Positions 43,341 through 51,832 of a stretch of 64,000 nt of DNA are shown piece by piece (within the stretch, counting starts at the first letter, position 1; every line of letters starts with the position of its first letter). A program made the position numbers and the translations under genes. The notes beneath the pieces are model-generated. The model worked only from the letters and a program-made list of their open reading frames with translations. It did no database searches and had not been told where the DNA came from. Origin of the DNA: Edaphocola aurantiacus (GTDB lineage: Bacteria; Bacteroidota; Bacteroidia; Chitinophagales; Chitinophagaceae); assembly GCF_019797745.1 (NCBI RefSeq), contig NZ_VOSI01000004.1, forward strand, positions 392,079 to 456,078. Reading direction: 5' to 3'.

Positions 43341-44120
43341 TTATTGTTCCTGTAAGAAAGCGACGCAACGCTGTAATACAACTGCAGGTTGCTCCTTATG
43401 CGGTGTATGCTTAGCCCCGGGTATGAGCAAGGTCTCTACTGGTCCGGATACCTGCTCCCGTATACGCTGTACCTGCATCGGGCTGCCGTATTCATCCTCT
43501 TCGCCCTGTAACACGAGGGTAGGGCAGGAAATATGATGCAGGGCCTCTTCTATATTCCAGTCCCTGAAATCCGGTCGCAACCAGGTATCTGCCCAGGCAT
43601 GGAATACCGGATCGGTATTGCCTCCATGGTATTTGGCCAGTTTCTGGGGTAATGCAGTGGTGTTGTATTGTTTCACCGCCTCCATTATACCGTTCAGGGT
43701 AATGTCTTCCACAAAAATATGCGCCCCTTCGGTAATAATGGCTTGTATCCGCTGCGGATACTTTGCCGCAGCTAGCAGGGCTATACTGCCACCATCGCTA
43801 TGGCCGAATAATACAGCCTTGTCCAGGCCACAGGTGTCCATAAAATCAATCAGGGTATCAGCCTCCCGGTGCATATAATCCAGCTCCCGGTACTGAGTAC
43901 TGAATGCCTGCGACTGTCCGTATCCCTGACGGTCGTAGAGGTATACCGTTTGCCCGGTCAGTGCAGCCACCTGCTGTGGAAAATCGCGCCAGAGGCGGAT
44001 GCAGCCCAGCGAATCATGCAGGAAGATTATGGGCAGCCCATTGCCTTCCTGCATAGCCATATGTATACGGATGCCCTTAACCAGGACATCCTGCTCCTGT
44101 AAAGGAGAAAATTGATCCAT
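43341..44120 (-). CDS. Alpha/beta hydrolase
   Basis: A 259-residue alpha/beta-hydrolase without signal peptide. The nucleophile elbow GHSDGGS (Ser at about 107), an acid in GEEDEYG and a His in GAKHTPHKE form the triad, and the oxyanion region is FLHDSLGC. YDRQGYGQS is typical of the lipase/hydrolase group. The substrate is unknown. It follows the leucyl aminopeptidase gene by 1 base on the same strand, so they are co-transcribed. Confidence 0.9.
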   Translation of the reverse strand: MDQFSPLQEQDVLVKGIRIHMAMQEGNGLPIIFLHDSLGCIRLWRDFPQQVAALTGQTVYLYDRQGYGQSQAFSTQYRELDYMHREADTLIDFMDTCGLDKAVLFGHSDGGSIALLAAAKYPQRIQAIITEGAHIFVEDITLNGIMEAVKQYNTTALPQKLAKYHGGNTDPVFHAWADTWLRPDFRDWNIEEALHHISCPTLVLQGEEDEYGSPMQVQRIREQVSGPVETLLIPGAKHTPHKEQPAVVLQRCVAFLQEQ

Positions 44121-44121
44121 C

Positions 44122-45549
44122 TTATTTACCGAAATTTATGAGGAAATCGATCATCAGGCGCACACCCATAGCCACACCGCCGGTAGGGCGGTAATCCTTG
44201 CCGGAGATATGATGCGATACGCCAGCTATATCGAAGTGCATCCACGGGAAATCGGTGAAATGCTCCAGGAATTTACCCGCAGTGATCGCGCCGCCAACCG
44301 GTCCGCCGATATTTTTCAGATCCGCGATATCCGATTTAATCATATTGCCATATTCCTCCCATAAAGGCAGTTCGACTACTTTCTCAAACTGGTTCAGTCC
44401 GCAGGTCCTGATCTTATCTTTAGTCGCCGGGCTGGCCGTTCCCATAGCGCAGATGGCCACATCGCCAAATGCATTGGCCGCAGCACCGGTCAGGGTTGCA
44501 AAGTCCAGTACCAGTTCCGGTCTGAATTTTTTAGCATAATGCAGCGCATCGGCCAGTACCAGACGGCCTTCAGCATCGGTATTCAGTACTTCCACAGTAG
44601 TACCATCATACATGGTAATCACATCGCCGGGTACATAAGCATTCTCGCCCGGACGGTTTTCCGTAGCCGGCACCAGTCCGATTACATGCAAGGGCAGGTC
44701 CAGCATAGCCACAGCATACATAATACCTGCTACAACTGCCGCACCGCTCATGTCGCTTTTCATACGATCCATAGAGTTCGGCGTCGGTTTCAGGCTCAAT
44801 CCGCCCGTATCATATACGATACCTTTACCCACCAGTACAATCGGCGCTTTGTTGATAAACTTCTGCGGACGATGCTCCATAATGGTAAAGGTCGGAGGCA
44901 GTACGCTACCGGCATTTACCGCCAGTATACCACCCATCTTCATTTGTTCGATCTTTGCTTTGCCCAGTACCTGTACTTTAAAACCACCGGTTTTGCCCAT
45001 ATTCTGCAGCTCTTTACCCAATTGCTCAGCAGTCAGGTATTGCAGCGGTTCATTAATCAGGTCTCTGGCACGACATACTGCATCTACAATGGTTTGCAGC
45101 TCGTTCAGTTCCTTAACAGTAATGCTCTGGGTAGAGAAAAACAGGTCCTGCAGGCTGTGGGTCAGCTTCTTAGCAGTGGATTTGTATTTCAGGAACTGGT
45201 AGTTCGCCAGGGATAAACCCTCTGCCAGTAAGTAGGCAGCACGTTTATTTCCTGATAAATTATGGATATGGATATCGGTCAGTTTTTGCTGATTCAGCAG
45301 GGTACACAGGCTGGCGCCCTGTTTGCGGATCAGTTCGGCAGTCTGCCACTCTTCCGGTTTGGCTGTAAGCATAACCAGGTATACATGGTGGGTATATTGG
45401 TTAACCGAGCAGATTTTTACTTCATTTTTGAACTGCTGTGTTACATAAGCCTGTTCTTCTTTGCTCAAACCTGTGTCTGTCAGCGAGGTTTTGGCATCTA
45501 TAATATATACGATATTGCCTTTCGGCGCTTTTTGAATTTTAAAAAACAT
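44122..45549 (-). CDS. pepA: Leucyl aminopeptidase (M17)
   Basis: A 475-residue M17 cytosol aminopeptidase, which removes N-terminal residues from peptides with two metal ions. The metal and active-site residues are intact: VGKGIVYDTGG at 240-250 (Lys242, Asp247), MKSDMSGAA at 263-271 and NTDAEGRL at 323-330. The C-terminal PWMHFDIAG and TGGVAMGVRLM are typical. The N-terminal domain is slightly short. Its consensus promoter is at 45567-45597. Confidence 0.96.
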   Translation of the reverse strand: MFFKIQKAPKGNIVYIIDAKTSLTDTGLSKEEQAYVTQQFKNEVKICSVNQYTHHVYLVMLTAKPEEWQTAELIRKQGASLCTLLNQQKLTDIHIHNLSGNKRAAYLLAEGLSLANYQFLKYKSTAKKLTHSLQDLFFSTQSITVKELNELQTIVDAVCRARDLINEPLQYLTAEQLGKELQNMGKTGGFKVQVLGKAKIEQMKMGGILAVNAGSVLPPTFTIMEHRPQKFINKAPIVLVGKGIVYDTGGLSLKPTPNSMDRMKSDMSGAAVVAGIMYAVAMLDLPLHVIGLVPATENRPGENAYVPGDVITMYDGTTVEVLNTDAEGRLVLADALHYAKKFRPELVLDFATLTGAAANAFGDVAICAMGTASPATKDKIRTCGLNQFEKVVELPLWEEYGNMIKSDIADLKNIGGPVGGAITAGKFLEHFTDFPWMHFDIAGVSHHISGKDYRPTGGVAMGVRLMIDFLINFGK

Positions 45550-45566
45550 ACTCTTGAAAATTTGGT

Positions 45567-45597
45567 CAAAGGTAAAGATTATTGTGTTTCACGTCAA
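45567..45597 (-). promoter_or_regulatory. Promoter of pepA
   Basis: The minus strand reads TTG (45595-45597), 20 bases, TACCTTTG (45567-45574), a full match to the Bacteroidota consensus; the leader is about 12 bases. Confidence 0.8.
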
Positions 45598-45678
45598 GTG
45601 CTTATGTGCATTTGGCCTGTATGAAAGCTTCTTGATAGCACTATAGTTTATTGCAATAGCCATCAACATATATTTTCG

Positions 45679-45686
45679 TAATTTTG
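45679..45686 (+). promoter_or_regulatory. -7 element of mnmA
   Basis: TAATTTTG lies 31 bases before the ATG at 45718. A TTG at 45651-45653 is 25 bases away, longer than usual. Confidence 0.55.
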
Positions 45687-45717
45687 CAGGTTCAAATTCA
45701 TTTATCAAAAAGCAGTC

Positions 45718-46827
45718 ATGAGTAAAAAAGGCAGAGTGTTAGTGGCCATGAGTGGTGGGATCGACAGCACGGTATCAGCATTAATGCTTCATCATCAGGG
45801 ATATGAGGTAGTAGGAATCACTATGAAAACCTGGGACTATGATAGTTCCGGCGGAAGTAAGAAGGAGACCGGCTGCTGTAATATCGACTCCTTTAATGAT
45901 GCTCGCCAGGCTGCGGTGCATCACGGCTTTCCGCATTATATCTTGGATATCCGGGAGGAATTCGGCGGTGCAGTGATTCAGAATTTTGTAGATGAATATA
46001 TTGCCGGGCGCACGCCTAATCCGTGTGTATTGTGTAATACACATATCAAATGGTCTGCTTTACTGAAGCGTGCCAATGCCCTGGATTGTGAGTTTATCGC
46101 AACAGGACACTATGTAAAAGTGCGTGAAGAGAACGAACGTTTCGTGCTCTCCAAAGCCCGCGACCTGACCAAAGATCAGAGCTATGTGCTCTGGGGACTG
46201 GAGCAGGACTGCCTGAGCCGCAGCATCTACCCGCTGGGTGATTACCTCAAAACAGAGGTGCGCCAGCTGGCCGCTGATATGGGCTATATAGAACTGTCTA
46301 AAAAAGCAGAAAGCTATGAGATCTGCTTCGTACCGGACAATGACTACCGCGGGTTCCTGAAACGTAATGTAGACGGACTGGAAGCAGCTGTGTCCGGAGG
46401 TAATTTTGTAGACAAAACAGGTAAAATACTGGGCAAACATAAAGGTTATCCATTCTATACCATCGGCCAGCGTAAAGGTCTGGATATAGCCCTGGGTAAA
46501 CCTGCTTTCGTAACACAGATCATTCCGGAAACCAATACGGTAGTACTGGGTGACTCTGTAGACCTGGAACAGAACGAAATGATTGTACAAGGACTTAATT
46601 ATGTAAAATATGCCGGCATATCTGAAGGTATGGAAGCGGATACTAAAATCCGTTACAAAACGGCACCAAGCCTGAGCAATCTGTATAATGAAGAAAACGG
46701 TAATATCCGTGTGTCATTCTATGATACGGTAAGTGGTATTGCACCGGGCCAGTCAGCTGTTTTTTATGAAGGAGATGATGTAATCGCAGGAGGGATCATC
46801 CGTTCCGGAAATATTTCCCTGAAATAG
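45718..46827 (+). CDS. mnmA: tRNA-specific 2-thiouridylase
   Basis: Makes 2-thiouridine at position 34 of Lys, Glu and Gln tRNAs. The ATP pyrophosphatase loop SGGIDS is at 12-17. The catalytic pair is Cys106 (VLCNTHIKW) and Cys203 (YEICFVPDNDYR). GHYVKVR, KDQSYVLWGL and the C-terminal FTIGQRKGL region (here YTIGQRKGLDIAL) are standard. 369 residues is the normal length. Together with miaB it is a second anticodon-loop tRNA-sulfur enzyme in the window. Confidence 0.98.
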   Translation: MSKKGRVLVAMSGGIDSTVSALMLHHQGYEVVGITMKTWDYDSSGGSKKETGCCNIDSFNDARQAAVHHGFPHYILDIREEFGGAVIQNFVDEYIAGRTPNPCVLCNTHIKWSALLKRANALDCEFIATGHYVKVREENERFVLSKARDLTKDQSYVLWGLEQDCLSRSIYPLGDYLKTEVRQLAADMGYIELSKKAESYEICFVPDNDYRGFLKRNVDGLEAAVSGGNFVDKTGKILGKHKGYPFYTIGQRKGLDIALGKPAFVTQIIPETNTVVLGDSVDLEQNEMIVQGLNYVKYAGISEGMEADTKIRYKTAPSLSNLYNEENGNIRVSFYDTVSGIAPGQSAVFYEGDDVIAGGIIRSGNISLK

Positions 46828-46839
46828 TTCATAATAAAA

Positions 46840-46847
46840 TATTTTTG
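46840..46847 (+). promoter_or_regulatory. -7 element of the 46884 lipoprotein gene
   Basis: TATTTTTG lies 36 bases before the ATG at 46884. The upstream box is not clear. Confidence 0.4.
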
Positions 46848-46883
46848 ATTTATCTTAGTCCCGGTTTTTAACAGATTTCAATA

Positions 46884-47612
46884 ATGCGCAATATATTTAA
46901 AGTAGTAGCAACGCTTACCGCCGGTTCTGTGTTCATGTTAGCTTCCTGTAAAAAGGAAACTGAAGCCCCATACGATAATACAAACTATTTTCCCCTGCAA
47001 ACCGGAAAATACATCCTTTACGATGTGGATTCTATTGTACATGATGACTTCAATGAAACATCTGTTTCATATCACTCACAGATGCGTTACGATGTGGTAG
47101 ACAGCTTCAAGGACAACCAGGGCCGTCTGAGCTATACGATTAATGTAATGTGGCGCAAGAATTCAAGCCTGGAATTTGTACCGAGCGATGTAATACAGGT
47201 AACCAAAACCGCTACAGGACTGGAATGGGTACAAGGTAATGTACGACTACTGAAAATGATCTTCCCGGTTGCAGAAGGTGCTAACTGGAATGGTAACTCT
47301 GCCGTATCTACATTGGATCCTCAGCTGGATGAATACATGGTAGATAAGTACGGATGGAATTATAAGTATGCCAACTTAGGAGCTACATATGATCCGGGTA
47401 ATAATCCGTTTTATAATACCGTTACAGTAAATGAAGTAGATGAGAAAACGAATGAGGCTGTAGGAGATAATTATGCAGACCGTAATTATTCGCAGGCAGT
47501 ATATGCTTATGGCAAAGGCCTGATCTACAAAGAGCGCATCTTCTGGACTTATCAGCCTAATAAATACAAAAAAGGCTATGAAGTAGTGATGCGTGCAGTA
47601 GAGCAAAACTAG
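46884..47612 (+). CDS. Hypothetical lipoprotein
   Basis: A 242-residue exported protein. The signal peptide MRNIFKVVATLTAGSVFMLASC ends in a lipobox (LASC, Cys22), followed by KKETEAP. The mature part has a beta-rich pattern with many aromatic residues (NYFPLQTGKYILYDVDSIVHDD). I believe it resembles lipoproteins found widely in Bacteroidota, but no family name can be supported. It is convergent with the CxxC protein gene, with a hairpin terminator at 47634-47667 between them. Confidence 0.85.
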   Translation: MRNIFKVVATLTAGSVFMLASCKKETEAPYDNTNYFPLQTGKYILYDVDSIVHDDFNETSVSYHSQMRYDVVDSFKDNQGRLSYTINVMWRKNSSLEFVPSDVIQVTKTATGLEWVQGNVRLLKMIFPVAEGANWNGNSAVSTLDPQLDEYMVDKYGWNYKYANLGATYDPGNNPFYNTVTVNEVDEKTNEAVGDNYADRNYSQAVYAYGKGLIYKERIFWTYQPNKYKKGYEVVMRAVEQN

Positions 47613-47633
47613 AACTCGATTTTATAAGATACA

Positions 47634-47667
47634 AAGAGGGATTTACGATACAACGTAGATCCCTCTT
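47634..47667. terminator. Hairpin terminator between convergent genes
   Basis: AAGAGGGAT at 47634-47642 pairs with ATCCCTCTT at 47659-47667, with an inner TACG/CGTA pair; A- and T-rich runs flank it. Confidence 0.85.
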
Positions 47668-47673
47668 ATTTTA

Positions 47674-49062
47674 TTAAAGTACTTTCTTAATATATATTCT
47701 ATCAGACTCGGCAAATACCAGCATATTGTAATTGTAGTCACAGATAACGGGCGCTACCATTGCCGGATTAATAGGAAAACAAGCAGTATCCTTTATCAGG
47801 TGCATATCCTTACGGTTATAGAGTGCCAGGTGATATTGACTGTCCCGGTTGTCTGCATATAAAACCCGGATGACCTGCTGGCTTACTTTAAAGTCTGCTA
47901 TGTACATTTCAGGTTTTTCAAAAAGAGTACTGCTTTTATTGTTTTCAGGAACCAGGTGCAAATCGTATACCGTTTCCGGTTTCAGCATATTATATATTTT
48001 ACCTTCAAGCGGCAGCATACAATAGTTTTTGTCATACAAGGCTATCGAGTGGTTTAGCCCCTCCTGATAATGCTTTGGAGGGAGGGTAAGAGGCAGTAAG
48101 CTGCTTGTCTGGTACCAATTACCATGTTGCTGTAAAGTGCAGAGGTATTTTCTGCCTGTCTGTTGCCGGTTACCATGTCCGATTGCACTATATAATATAC
48201 CCTTGTATTGATGGAGACCAGGCAAGTAATAGTAATTACTGTCTGTTGCATGCAGCCGTACAGGTAATGCACTGGTACTGATATGGCTACCGTTTTTAGT
48301 GAATTTAGTAATGGAATGAAAATAATTAACTACGATATCATTATAGATTTTAATATTGCTGTCGACGTATTTATGTTTGGAAAGGACAAAAATAGTATCT
48401 CCCTCATACCAGAAGTCCTCAATTTCATTCTTTTTGGGTACACCCAATTCGGTCAGGGCTTCTATTTCTTTTTTGTAAGTATATAGCCCGCGGAATATAT
48501 CGTAAGCCAGGCTATTGATTGAGTCTGTACATTCCAGCATTATCCGGTTTCGGGTCAGTAAGTGATATGCATAAATGCGCATACGCACACGGTCCTGCAT
48601 CCAGAGTGTAAAGCCTTCGCTCTTCACTCGACGTGGGTTGATGTCCAGACTGTCGGCATTTATGTTGAGCAGCGGTTGAGACAGGGTATTAAAAATGACA
48701 GCTTCGTTTTGTGTAAACTGTTTCAGCGGCATCATTAACCTATGCTCCCCGTCATCCTGCAACAAGGCAATAGAAGAATAGCCGGCCGGTGCCCACTGTC
48801 CATACATGCTGTCTGACCAGATATAGTGGAATCCATATTGGCTCAGGTAAAAGTTATCGCTAATATAGGCTGAATCCTTACGCAGGTTTTGTGACAGGAT
48901 TATGTTATTACTGATGTGTGGCTGCAGATAATCTATATAACTCATATTGCGGCTGCAGGAAGCACAATCGTTAATGTTGAAGGCGATGAATATATTATTC
49001 TGTGCCGGTAGCTGCCCGCAGCAAAGTAAACACAGCAACAGGAAAGGGTAGGCGATTTTCAT
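47674..49062 (-). CDS. Secreted CxxC protein with a propeller-like body
   Basis: A 462-residue exported protein. The signal peptide ends at LPAQ (about 21). Just after it comes FIAFNINDCASCSRNM with a CxxC pair (about 33-36), which resembles a thioredoxin-like start, though the rest of that fold is not obvious. The remaining about 400 residues show repeating strand blocks with Tyr/Asp turns (YLPGLHQYKGILYSAIGHG, DYNYNMLVFAESDRIYIK), as in a beta-propeller. A small Cys-containing secreted protein gene lies 69 bases upstream on the same strand, so they are probably one transcript. No family was recognised. Confidence 0.75.
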   Translation of the reverse strand: MKIAYPFLLLCLLCCGQLPAQNNIFIAFNINDCASCSRNMSYIDYLQPHISNNIILSQNLRKDSAYISDNFYLSQYGFHYIWSDSMYGQWAPAGYSSIALLQDDGEHRLMMPLKQFTQNEAVIFNTLSQPLLNINADSLDINPRRVKSEGFTLWMQDRVRMRIYAYHLLTRNRIMLECTDSINSLAYDIFRGLYTYKKEIEALTELGVPKKNEIEDFWYEGDTIFVLSKHKYVDSNIKIYNDIVVNYFHSITKFTKNGSHISTSALPVRLHATDSNYYYLPGLHQYKGILYSAIGHGNRQQTGRKYLCTLQQHGNWYQTSSLLPLTLPPKHYQEGLNHSIALYDKNYCMLPLEGKIYNMLKPETVYDLHLVPENNKSSTLFEKPEMYIADFKVSQQVIRVLYADNRDSQYHLALYNRKDMHLIKDTACFPINPAMVAPVICDYNYNMLVFAESDRIYIKKVL

Positions 49063-49131
49063 AAATAGGGGTTAAAGAACGATCGCTGTTTATGATAAAC
49101 AGCGATCGGGTTTGATAATGATACTATTAAT

Positions 49132-49476
49132 TTAATGCGCAACAGCAGATACAGGTTCGACCGTGAATGAAGAACCTTCATTAAAGCCTTGCTGCTGGCT
49201 TTTCCTGTTGTTTTCATTAATTGCATCATCATGCTCTGAATAGATAATGTATTCCGTCCATCCACCTTTACCATCAACATTATAAATTTTATACTTTGTC
49301 CCACTCTGGAATTGCTGGCATCCATTATTGAAATCAGAGAAACATGGAGCCATTCCGCTACAATAGAGAGCAGACCCCATAACATAAGCATTTCCCATTT
49401 CTACATAGGCGAATGTAGCATGGGCAGTCAGGGTGGCTATAATAAAGCTTGATACTGTAAAAATCCTTTTAATCAT
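49132..49476 (-). CDS. Small secreted Cys-containing protein
   Basis: A 114-residue protein. A signal peptide (MIKRIFTVSSFIIATLTAHATFA) is followed by about 90 residues. Three Cys lie close together in ALYCSGMAPCFSDFNNGCQQF (about 39-53), and the C-terminal half is Glu/Asn/Gln-rich. It resembles, in design only, the short exported peptides encoded beside propeller proteins in Bacteroides (the NVEALA type). It precedes the CxxC protein gene. The 222-base region 49477-49698 upstream shows no gene, and no clear promoter was read there. Confidence 0.7.
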   Translation of the reverse strand: MIKRIFTVSSFIIATLTAHATFAYVEMGNAYVMGSALYCSGMAPCFSDFNNGCQQFQSGTKYKIYNVDGKGGWTEYIIYSEHDDAINENNRKSQQQGFNEGSSFTVEPVSAVAH

Positions 49477-49698
49477 AGGTGTTATATTTTAAATGTGCAG
49501 TATGAAATTATTTCTTTTCCTCCCATATTTCTTTGTATTTAATGTTATTTGAGCGTTAATATATGTATTGTTTTAATATGATATTGATTTGTTGAACACT
49601 ACATATTAACAGCAGATTATTTCGTAAATTGTTACCATGCCGATGCAAGGAATGTCTGCTTTTTTTGTTTCTTTTGCCGGAATAAATCACTTGTGTAT

Positions 49699-50154
49699 AT
49701 GAACAACATCTTTGATGCAAACGTTGTACAGTCTTATCTCGATCGTTTGCAGACCTTAAAACCGGAAACACAGCCTAAATGGGGCAAAATGAATGCGCCA
49801 CAGGTACTGGCTCATCTGAATGTAGCTTATGAAATGATCTTTGAACCGGAAAAACACCCGGCTCCTAAGGGTTTACGTAAACTGATGCTGAAATGGCTGG
49901 TGAAGTCGATGGTGACCAGTCCGAAACCCTATAAAGAGGGTATGCCTACGGCTCCCAGCTTTATCATTACCGATAGCCGTGATTTTGAGCGGGAAAAAGT
50001 GCGCCTGACCGGGTTTATGCACCAGGTACAACAATTGGGTGCTGCTCATTTTGAAGGTAAGGAATCGCACTCCTTTGGCAAACTGAGTTCCGGACAATGG
50101 AATATAATGCTGGCCAAACACCTGGACCATCATTTTAACCAGTTTGGTATTTAA
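49699..50154 (+). CDS. DUF1569 family protein
   Basis: A 151-residue protein. The segment WGKMNAPQVLAHLNVAYEMIF and the C-terminal LSSGQWNIMLAKHLDHHFNQFGI fit DUF1569, a DinB-like four-helix metal-binding fold with His ligands (HLN, HLDHH). The function is unknown. I use ATG 49699 (MNNIFDAN); the open frame includes a GTG two codons earlier at 49693. The AraC gene follows 73 bases later. Confidence 0.85.
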   Translation: MNNIFDANVVQSYLDRLQTLKPETQPKWGKMNAPQVLAHLNVAYEMIFEPEKHPAPKGLRKLMLKWLVKSMVTSPKPYKEGMPTAPSFIITDSRDFEREKVRLTGFMHQVQQLGAAHFEGKESHSFGKLSSGQWNIMLAKHLDHHFNQFGI

Positions 50155-50227
50155 TTGTACATACAGCATACAGAGCTACTCCCACATCTCTGCTTTTTAT
50201 TCATAATAAAAGCCCGGTTACATCATT

Positions 50228-51058
50228 ATGCAGGAAAAACTAAGGATATTCAAATTAACCCCCGAAGAGGCTTTACGTATAGAGCAGGGGAGTAATAATC
50301 CGCATTTTCATAGCTATGAAGAACTGATTATAGGAGTAAAGGGGCATCTGACCCATTTTATCGACTTCCGGTCGGTGGAGCTGGATGCCCCTTTTGTAAG
50401 CTTTATTGCCAAAGGCAAGCTACATAAGGTACAGTCCCGTGCTATAGACGGGGAACTGGAGTTCTGGGTATTGCGCTTTCGCAGCGAGTTTATCCCGGAA
50501 TTGATATTTCACTTATATGCCTTCTACCACGATAGTGCCAATATTATTTTACCCAAAGATTTCTGTTTCGAACGCATGGCCAAACTCTGTGAGATCATGC
50601 ATGATGAGACCCTGGCATCCGCACCGGATGAAACCGTGCTGCGCTACCTGCTGAGTGCCCTTTTCGCGATGATGGAAGCGGAGCGCCGCAAACAGGACCT
50701 CGAGCACAATACAATTGTACAGACCCAGAATGAAACCTTTAAGCAATTCCTGCAACTGCTGGAGGATAACTATAAGCGGCCGCTTGGTGTAAATTATTAT
50801 GCCGAAATGCTCTTTATGAGCACCAAAAACCTCAACCTCATAGCCCGAAACATAATGCAGCAAAGCATTTCAGAGATCATTGAGACCCGTAAACTGACCG
50901 AAGCAAAGCATTTGCTGGTGAGTACAGATAAAACGGTATCTGAAATCGGTTTTGACCTGGGTTATAAAGAGAAGTCTTATTTTACCAATGTTTTCAAGAA
51001 GAAAAGCGGCATGACGCCGACAGAGTTCAGGGAAGAAATGAGAAAGATCGCTTCCTGA
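50228..51058 (+). CDS. AraC-family transcriptional regulator
   Basis: A 276-residue regulator. The N-terminal about 160 residues form a cupin-like sensing domain (FHSYEELIIGVKGHLTHFIDF). The C-terminal about 100 residues carry two helix-turn-helix units: YYAEMLFMSTKNLNLIARNIM and KTVSEIGFDLGYKEKSYFTNVFKKKSGMTPTEFR, the AraC signature. The inducer and targets are unknown. The yceI gene 98 bases downstream on the same strand is a likely neighbour target. Confidence 0.95.
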   Translation: MQEKLRIFKLTPEEALRIEQGSNNPHFHSYEELIIGVKGHLTHFIDFRSVELDAPFVSFIAKGKLHKVQSRAIDGELEFWVLRFRSEFIPELIFHLYAFYHDSANIILPKDFCFERMAKLCEIMHDETLASAPDETVLRYLLSALFAMMEAERRKQDLEHNTIVQTQNETFKQFLQLLEDNYKRPLGVNYYAEMLFMSTKNLNLIARNIMQQSISEIIETRKLTEAKHLLVSTDKTVSEIGFDLGYKEKSYFTNVFKKKSGMTPTEFREEMRKIAS

Positions 51059-51156
51059 TTTTACAACACTTTGTCTCAAAAGTGTAACCAGCGCATATGT
51101 TTTGTGTCGGATCTTTGCATTGTAAATCAAACGTAAATATCTAAACAAAAAATATT

Positions 51157-51687
51157 ATGGCAAACGTAAAATGGGCTCTGGACCCAACACACAGCGAACT
51201 GTTATTCAAAGTAAAACACCTGATGATCACTAATGTGAAAGGTGAATTCCGCACATTCAGTGCTGCAATCGATGGTGAAGATTTTACCAGCGCTCCGGTT
51301 ACAGTGAAAATCGATACGGAATCTGTATTTACCAACAACAACGATCGTGATGGTCACCTGAAAAGTCCTGATTTCTTCGATGCAGCACAATACCCTTCAA
51401 TTACCTTTACCAGCAAATCGTTCAAGAAAGTTGATGACGATGAGTATACCCTTACCGGTGATCTGACCATCAAAGATATTACCAAAGAAGTAAGCTTAGA
51501 GGTTACTTATGGTGGTGTGAACAAAGATCCATGGGGTAATCAGAAAGCAGGTTTCTCTGTGAAAGGTAAAATCAACCGTACCGATTTCGGTCTGACCTGG
51601 AACGCTGCACTGGAAACCGGTGGTGTACTGGTGAGCGAAGAGGTGAAAATCGACGCAGAAGTACAGTTTGTACAGCAACCCGCTTAA
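51157..51687 (+). CDS. YceI family protein, cytosolic form
   Basis: A 176-residue lipocalin-like YceI protein, whose family binds long isoprenoid chains. The WALDPTHSELLFKVKHLMITNVKGEF start and FFDAAQYPSITFTSKSF, GDLTIKDITKEVSL and FGLTWN motifs are diagnostic. There is no signal peptide, unlike E. coli YceI, so it should act in the cytosol. It may be regulated by the AraC protein upstream (inference). Confidence 0.95.
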   Translation: MANVKWALDPTHSELLFKVKHLMITNVKGEFRTFSAAIDGEDFTSAPVTVKIDTESVFTNNNDRDGHLKSPDFFDAAQYPSITFTSKSFKKVDDDEYTLTGDLTIKDITKEVSLEVTYGGVNKDPWGNQKAGFSVKGKINRTDFGLTWNAALETGGVLVSEEVKIDAEVQFVQQPA

Positions 51688-51709
51688 AATAATTATCCTT
51701 TATACCCCT

Positions 51710-51809
51710 CGCTCTGCGCGGCACTGAATGAAACAGTGCCAGGATCAGCAATGATTGTCCACTAGTTTACCGGTTGATCCCGTGCAGAGCGATGTCTAAG
51801 GGACATCGC
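51710..51809 (+). promoter_or_regulatory. Branched structured element between yceI and the dioxygenase gene
   Basis: P1 pairs 51710-51717 with 51784-51791 (CGCTCTGC). Inside it are a 7-bp hairpin at 51720-51740 (GGCACTG/CAGTGCC) and the pair 51742-51747 with 51775-51780 (GGATCA/TGATCC), a three-way junction. A further hairpin, GCGATGTC at 51789-51796 with GACATCGC at 51802-51809, shares bases 51789-51791 with P1, so the two compete. A T run follows. Confidence 0.5.
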
Positions 51810-51812
51810 TCC

Positions 51813-51820
51813 TATTTTTG
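51813..51820 (+). promoter_or_regulatory. -7 element of the dioxygenase gene
   Basis: TATTTTTG follows the hairpin; transcription would start about 7 bases before the ATG at 51833. The usual -33 box position is occupied by the hairpin. Confidence 0.45.
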
Positions 51821-51832
51821 TAACTGATTATC

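Noticed and set aside
49059..49391. 110-codon open frame overlapping the small secreted protein gene
   Set aside because: The other frame (49132-49476) has a proper signal peptide and reaches further upstream; this one is Met/Leu-rich without a family.
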